A program made the position numbers and the translations under genes. From a virus: a DNA stretch of 35,457 nucleotides. The stretch lies in the IMG/VR virus record IMGVR_UViG_3300036768_000306, positions 1 through 35,457 of that record; one strand, given 5' to 3'. Below, piece by piece: positions 32,344 to 35,457 of the stretch. The notes below the pieces were generated by a model. That model was not told the DNA's origin and searched no databases. It worked only from the letters and a program-made list of their open reading frames with translations. Each line of letters opens with the position of its first letter. Position 1 is the first letter of the stretch.

Positions 32344-32515
32344 ACCAAGTTCTTTGCTGAGCCTTAGCCAACTTCAAGACAGTATGTCTGATTATCAGCC
32401 TAAAACAAAGCTTGGCAAAGAGCTTCTTGCGTTGCGTCAATCTTACCTAGCTTCCGGCGGCAAACTGCTTTCTCCTGCTGAGCTGGACGAAGAGATGAGA
32501 TTGCGCCGTGGATGA
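32327..32515 (+). CDS. Small protein, antitoxin-like C-terminus
   Basis: A 62-residue protein whose end, LGKELLALRQSYLASGGKLLSPAELDEEMRLRRG, split as LGKELLALRQSYLASGGKLL and SPAELDEEMRLRRG, resembles short bacterial proteins often paired with PIN toxins. No toxin gene is adjacent. The start is uncertain: ATG 32327 has AAGGA too close; ATG 32384 is an alternative. Its 5' end overlaps the DUF551-like gene. Confidence 0.45.
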   Translation: MKTRIEPSSLLSLSQLQDSMSDYQPKTKLGKELLALRQSYLASGGKLLSPAELDEEMRLRRG

Positions 32516-32523
32516 ACAAACAC

Positions 32524-32552
32524 TTGACAGCCAAGAATAAACATGCTTTAAT
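32524..32552 (+). promoter_or_regulatory. Sigma70-type promoter of the small RNA
   Basis: A perfect -35 TTGACA (32524-32529), a 17-bp spacer and TTTAAT (32547-32552, five of six matches) make the best promoter in the window. The predicted start is close to 32560, one base before the antisense segment begins. Confidence 0.8.
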
Positions 32553-32559
32553 TACCTGT

Positions 32560-32631
32560 AGTGTTCATAGACACCTCCTAACAGCTGCCCACAGCAGCAT
32601 CTTTGCCGGCCCTAGTGGCCGGTTCTTTTTT
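32560..32631 (+). ncRNA. Trans-acting antisense small RNA
   Basis: About 72 nt between a strong promoter and an intrinsic terminator, with no convincing reading frame. Predicted structure: a 4-bp hairpin GUGU/ACAC (32561-32574), a 5-bp hairpin GCUGC/GCAGC (32584-32598) and the terminator stem. The 5' half contains CACCUCCU (32572-32579), complementary to ribosome binding sites and equal to the 16S anti-Shine-Dalgarno core. Bases 32561-32584 pair almost fully with the start region of the membrane-protein gene at 30879, and 32564-32578 pair with that of the gene at 28216. It may also be read as a leader of the downstream gene, but a separate promoter lies between. Confidence 0.72.
32605..32631 (+). 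terminator. Rho-independent terminator
   Basis: A GCCGGCC/GGCCGGT stem (32605-32611 and 32617-32623) with loop CTAGT, followed by TTC and six T residues (32626-32631). It ends the small RNA and also insulates the downstream gene from upstream transcription. Confidence 0.9.
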
Positions 32632-32675
32632 GTCTGGAGTAATCTCAAAGCTTCTATCGATATTCCAAAATGTTA

Positions 32676-32704
32676 TTGGACAAACGGTTAAGCTTGAGTA
32701 TGAT
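32676..32704 (+). promoter_or_regulatory. Probable promoter of the right-end block
   Basis: TTGGAC (32676-32681), a 17-bp spacer and TATGAT (32699-32704) lie between the terminator and the gene at 32737, giving a leader of about 26 nt. The -10 matches five of six bases; the -35 only three. Confidence 0.5.
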
Positions 32705-32736
32705 GAAAGCGGCTAAACTAATATCGGTTATGAGTT

Positions 32737-33360
32737 ATGAGTGACGCCGCTTACAAAGTATTCACCATCAGAAAAGGCATTGCTAAAGATGGCGCTATCG
32801 TTAAGCGCTTCAATCCATGGGGAGGACTAGACTATCCAGCTATCTTGGTCGGCAAAACCGGAAGACTATGCGAGCTAGGAGCATTGCCGGTTGTGCTGTT
32901 ACCAGAACAGCGTGAGGAATGGCGAAAGAAAGGAAGCACCAAGATCACGGCCGCTAAGGTTACTGAGACGCGGCTTGGAGAGAAAGCGCTTGTGTCTGCT
33001 GGGCAAGCCGATTCAGACGAATACGCGATTTGCGTGCTTCTGACTCATATAGGCCGCAAGGGAAGCAATACGCATACTGGCGCCCCTAAGCCATACGGAG
33101 AGGAGTTTCTTCCATTTCCTGGCGAGGTGCTTGCCAGAGGAAGGATTACTCACAAAGGAGCCAGGATGTCAGTCTACCAGTTTATCGCTTTGATGCCAAA
33201 AATGGTTATTTTTAGGACAGCGTACCAAGGAGCAGTGCGAGAAGTTCCTAGCGCTCATTACTACATGTTCAACGGCAAGAGCATCATTTCGGCTGAAACT
33301 AACCATGTCTCCTTGGTAGAGGAGCTTACTAACATAGCAGCTGAATGCTTGGAGGATTAG
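32737..33360 (+). CDS. Hypothetical protein
   Basis: A 207-residue alpha/beta protein of unknown family. It has a basic N-terminal strand region and a glycine/histidine-rich middle (HIGRKGSNTHTGAPKPYGEE, about residues 108-127), followed by strands with repeated aromatic residues. The ATG has only a weak ribosome site, which may be offset by the nearby promoter. It is the first gene of the block that ends with the SF3 helicase; a replication accessory is possible but not shown. Confidence 0.65.
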   Translation: MSDAAYKVFTIRKGIAKDGAIVKRFNPWGGLDYPAILVGKTGRLCELGALPVVLLPEQREEWRKKGSTKITAAKVTETRLGEKALVSAGQADSDEYAICVLLTHIGRKGSNTHTGAPKPYGEEFLPFPGEVLARGRITHKGARMSVYQFIALMPKMVIFRTAYQGAVREVPSAHYYMFNGKSIISAETNHVSLVEELTNIAAECLED

Positions 33361-33362
33361 AT

Positions 33363-33713
33363 ATGCTTGACGAACGTAAGATCAGAGAGATGGCGAAAGA
33401 GCTATTCAAGATTTGGCACGAGATCAGGATGGAGCTAGACAAAGAGGAGATAAATAAAGCGATTAGTCGCCAAGCCGACAACGATGGAGCGGTTTTCTAT
33501 GCTGAGAATTGGCCTTGGGGGAATGGAATGCCTTCTCCTGCGCTTGTTTGTGTGTGCAAAGATGATAGCATCAAAGACCCGTGGAATTATTTTGGAGGAG
33601 ATGAGATCATCGATAGGATAGAGAAGAAGAAGCATCTTAAGCTTTGCTACAAAGACTATGTAGAGGTAGAGGGAGAGAGAATCTTTGCTGCGGTGTTTAA
33701 ACGCCTTGAATGA
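33363..33713 (+). CDS. Hypothetical protein
   Basis: A 116-residue protein: a charged N-terminal helix (residues 1-30), then strands with AENWPWGNGMPSPALVCVC and DPWNYFGGDEIIDRI. ATG 33363 behind GGAGG is preferred over ATG 33345. The PALV...PW..(F/W)GG pattern recalls the gene at 27804, suggesting distant common ancestry. Function unknown. Confidence 0.6.
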   Translation: MLDERKIREMAKELFKIWHEIRMELDKEEINKAISRQADNDGAVFYAENWPWGNGMPSPALVCVCKDDSIKDPWNYFGGDEIIDRIEKKKHLKLCYKDYVEVEGERIFAAVFKRLE

Positions 33714-33720
33714 ACAAAAA

Positions 33721-33747
33721 AGCCGGTGATTAGCGAGATCACCGGCT
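33721..33747 (-). terminator. Strong hairpin, terminator-like on the minus strand
   Basis: A perfect 10-bp stem (AGCCGGTGAT/ATCACCGGCT) with a 7-base loop. On the plus strand it is preceded by six A residues and has no T-run after it, so it reads as an intrinsic terminator for leftward transcription. No leftward gene lies to the right. It may stop antisense transcripts from the right end or shape the helicase leader. Confidence 0.7.
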
Positions 33748-33783
33748 GTGTCTATTCAAGACATAGTAACACCGAGGAGAATT

Positions 33784-35229
33784 ATGCCCTTGCCGGAGGA
33801 CACAATCGAAAGTAAACTACCGGAGGACACAATCGACAGTAATCAACCGGAGGACACGATGGAAAGTATAGCAGACATTTCTAGGCTAAGTCAAGAGTTC
33901 ACAGACCGGAACAACGCGCTTATCCTGGCGAATAGCCTCAAGGATAAGGCGCTTTGGGTTCCATCATGGGGCTGGATGGTTTGGACAGGAACTCACTGGA
34001 AGCGTGACAAAGATGGATCGCGCGTGTTGGCTATCGCTAGGGAGGCGCTGCCAAATTGCTACCTAGAACGCGCAATGAAGGCGTCAGACTACAAGGAACG
34101 TGAGAAGCTATGTGAGTATGCAAAGCGCGCCCACAAGCGGCATAACATCATAAACGCCGTTGAGCTTTCCAAAGGAGATTTGCGGGCTGAGCCTAATGAC
34201 TTTGACCGCAATCCTTGGCTTCTAAACTGCGTTAACGGCGTCCTAGACCTAAGGACAGGCAATATATGCCGCCACGATCCTAGATTCAAGCTCACCAAGC
34301 TATGCGATGTTCGCTATGATCCTAATGCGCAAGCTCCAACGTGGCAGAAGTTCTTGAAGGATGTGTTCCTCGGCGATGAGGAGCTGATCCGCTACATTCA
34401 GCGAGCGTGTGGTTACTCAATCACAGCGGATACCAGGGAGAACAAAATCTTCATCTGTTGGGGTCGTGGCGCTAACGGAAAGTCAACTTTCCTGCAAGCA
34501 ATTCATCGTGTGCTAGGAGATTATGCAGGAGCTATTGCTCCAGCAGTTATCATCCACACAGGAGGGAAAGACTACCATCCAACCGCGGTGGCGGACATCT
34601 ATGGCTTAAGGTTTGCAATCGCCGTGGAGACAGAAGAAGGCCAGAAGCTTGCTGAGGCGCAAGTGAAGGCTATCACCGGCCGCGATTCAATCAAGGCCCG
34701 TTTTATGCATCGTGACTACTTCGAGTTCGAACCGGTAGCCAAGATATGGCTAGCAACCAACCACAAGCCATCAATCTCGGACACAACTCCAGCAATCTGG
34801 AGAAGAATAGCCTTGATTCCATTCAAGGCATTCTTTCCGCCTAACAGGCAAGACAAATCACTTAGCGAGAGGCTGTGGGAGGAGCGTGAAGGCATTCTCA
34901 CGTGGCTAGTCAACGGATGCCTGGCTTGGCAGTTTCAAGGCCTTGGAGAATGCAAGACTGTTTCTGAGGCGACAGAAGAGTACCTAGCGGAAACAGACGT
35001 CTTAGGCGCATGGCTAAAGGAGAAATGCGTCCAAGACCCTAAGGCGGTCACTCTCTTCAAAGACCTATATGACAGCTATTGCGAGTGGTGCAAAGAACAT
35101 GATCAGGATTACCTTAACAAGAAAACATTCGCGGCAAAGCTGGCAGAGAAAGGTTTTGATTTAGTGGTACTCACTGACAGCAAAAAGGCCAGGAGAGGAT
35201 TAAGGCTAGTACCACCTACCATTCAGTAA
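33784..35229 (+). CDS. D5/P4-type SF3 primase-helicase C-terminal protein
   Basis: A 481-residue hexameric helicase of the D5/P4 alpha family that would unwind the origin or fork. A D5_N-like region (about 140-215, with WLLNCVNGVLDLRTG) precedes the SF3 ATPase: Walker A GRGANGKST (227-235), Walker B FAIAVETEE (277-285), sensor WLATNHKP (322-329) and arginines R340-R341 after TTPAIW. A primase domain is absent from this protein; the separate AEP gene at 24592 would supply it. ATG 33784 has GAGGAG upstream; a second start, ATG 33859, has its own GGAGG and would remove 25 residues, including the repeated LPEDTIES segment. Confidence 0.9.
   Translation: MPLPEDTIESKLPEDTIDSNQPEDTMESIADISRLSQEFTDRNNALILANSLKDKALWVPSWGWMVWTGTHWKRDKDGSRVLAIAREALPNCYLERAMKASDYKEREKLCEYAKRAHKRHNIINAVELSKGDLRAEPNDFDRNPWLLNCVNGVLDLRTGNICRHDPRFKLTKLCDVRYDPNAQAPTWQKFLKDVFLGDEELIRYIQRACGYSITADTRENKIFICWGRGANGKSTFLQAIHRVLGDYAGAIAPAVIIHTGGKDYHPTAVADIYGLRFAIAVETEEGQKLAEAQVKAITGRDSIKARFMHRDYFEFEPVAKIWLATNHKPSISDTTPAIWRRIALIPFKAFFPPNRQDKSLSERLWEEREGILTWLVNGCLAWQFQGLGECKTVSEATEEYLAETDVLGAWLKEKCVQDPKAVTLFKDLYDSYCEWCKEHDQDYLNKKTFAAKLAEKGFDLVVLTDSKKARRGLRLVPPTIQ
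33793..33873 (+). repeat. Three 27-bp repeats, each with a GGAGG
   Basis: Three tandem 27-bp copies starting CCGGAGGACAC at 33793, 33820 and 33847. In frame they encode PEDTIESKL, PEDTIDSNQ and PEDTMESIA. Each carries GGAGG; in the third the ATC codon of the others is ATG (33859), giving a perfect internal start. The repeats may be stacked ribosome sites or a flexible acidic tail. Confidence 0.85.
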
Positions 35230-35277
35230 CTTAAGAGCTTCCTTCCAAGCGTGTAGCGCAGCATTTATGTAGAAAGA

Positions 35278-35310
35278 AGAGGAGAGGAGTAAGCTCCACT
35301 CCTCACCTCT
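35278..35310 (+). terminator. Long hairpin before the right terminal repeat
   Basis: A 12-bp stem with one A-A mismatch (AGAGG-A-GAGGAGT pairing with ACTCCTC-A-CCTCT) around the loop AAGCTCC. There is no T-run. It lies between the last gene and the terminal repeat and may end the rightward transcript or protect its 3' end; a role in end replication or packaging is also possible. Confidence 0.55.
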
Positions 35311-35330
35311 CTACCAACCTTGCTGCTCAC

Positions 35331-35457
35331 TATTTATGTGCAAGGAGCAAGCAGGTTATAAAGCTCCACCACTAAGCAGCTTACCATATTGTTTCTTCTA
35401 AAGAAATAGTAAGGCACTTGGTACCAAGATTGTTTCCAAAATGACCGAATGACTGAT
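35331..35457. repeat. Right inverted terminal repeat (127 bp)
   Basis: Exact reverse complement of positions 1-127. If the two ends were joined they would form a perfect 254-bp palindrome, which is rarely stable in a circular molecule, so a linear genome is the simpler reading. No gene or promoter is seen in it. Confidence 0.95.

Noticed and set aside
1-35457. tRNA genes, integrase, repressor, DNA polymerase.
   Set aside because: I looked for cloverleaf patterns in the gaps and for family motifs in all reading frames and saw none; absence by eye is not proof.

Overview
The window reads as one complete linear double-stranded DNA phage genome. Both ends carry the same 127-bp sequence in inverted orientation, and between them lies a compact, almost entirely rightward gene set with many ATGA or 1-40 bp overlaps. 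Starts are preceded by GGAGG-type ribosome binding sites and the few promoters look sigma70-like, so the host is bacterial. AGG/AGA arginine and ATA isoleucine codons are used heavily, but I cannot name the host. The portal, N4-gp56-like capsid, adaptor, nozzle and ejection-type genes suggest a short-tailed (podovirus-like) virion. No integrase, repressor, DNA polymerase or tRNA was recognised.

Layout. 1-200: left terminal repeat and an extended -10 promoter. 0.2-3.3 kb: small early or packaging genes, large terminase, a holin. 3.3-8.9 kb: small membrane and zinc-binding proteins, portal, scaffold, major capsid, decoration proteins, a coiled-coil protein. 8.9-13.4 kb: fibre or appendage genes, one with a 10-residue repeat. 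13.4-22.8 kb: nozzle-like and adaptor-like proteins, then four large proteins that look like internal or ejected virion proteins. 22.8-23.3 kb: a second holin. 23.3-27.1 kb: replication and recombination (RuvC-like resolvase, the only leftward gene; ERF annealing protein; archaeo-eukaryotic-type primase; SF2 helicase). 27.3-28.8 kb: a lysozyme-like protein and small genes. 28.9-30.3 kb: a protein with an IS110/Nop-type C-terminal domain followed directly by an unusual array. 30.3-32.5 kb: YqaJ/lambda-type exonuclease, small membrane protein, duplicated small genes. 32.5-32.65 kb: a small RNA gene. 32.7-35.2 kb: two accessory genes and a D5/P4-type SF3 helicase. Then a hairpin and the right terminal repeat.

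Two systems stand out. First, 29739-30311 holds 32 short repeats of two alternating classes (GAGCGAGCC and GAGAGNACC). They are separated by 31 unique 9-nt spacers at a strict 18-bp pitch, giving a 36-bp dual-spacer unit. The array begins inside the 3' end of the gene for the 301-residue IS110/Nop-like protein and ends on the start codon of the exonuclease gene. This architecture matches what I know of TIGR-Tas RNA-guided systems; here the Tas-like protein has no visible nuclease domain. Second, a promoter-terminator pair at 32524-32631 defines an RNA of about 72 nt. Its first 24 nt are antisense to the ribosome binding site and start codon of a 63-residue hydrophobic protein gene at 30879, with one mismatch, one bulge and one G-U pair. 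That resembles a type I antisense RNA/small membrane protein pair, or a lysis timer.

The replication set (AEP-type primase, D5-type SF3 helicase, RuvC-type resolvase, annealing protein and exonuclease) with inverted terminal repeats and no protein-primed polymerase leaves open how the ends are replicated. A hairpin-end or recombination-based scheme is possible but unproven.
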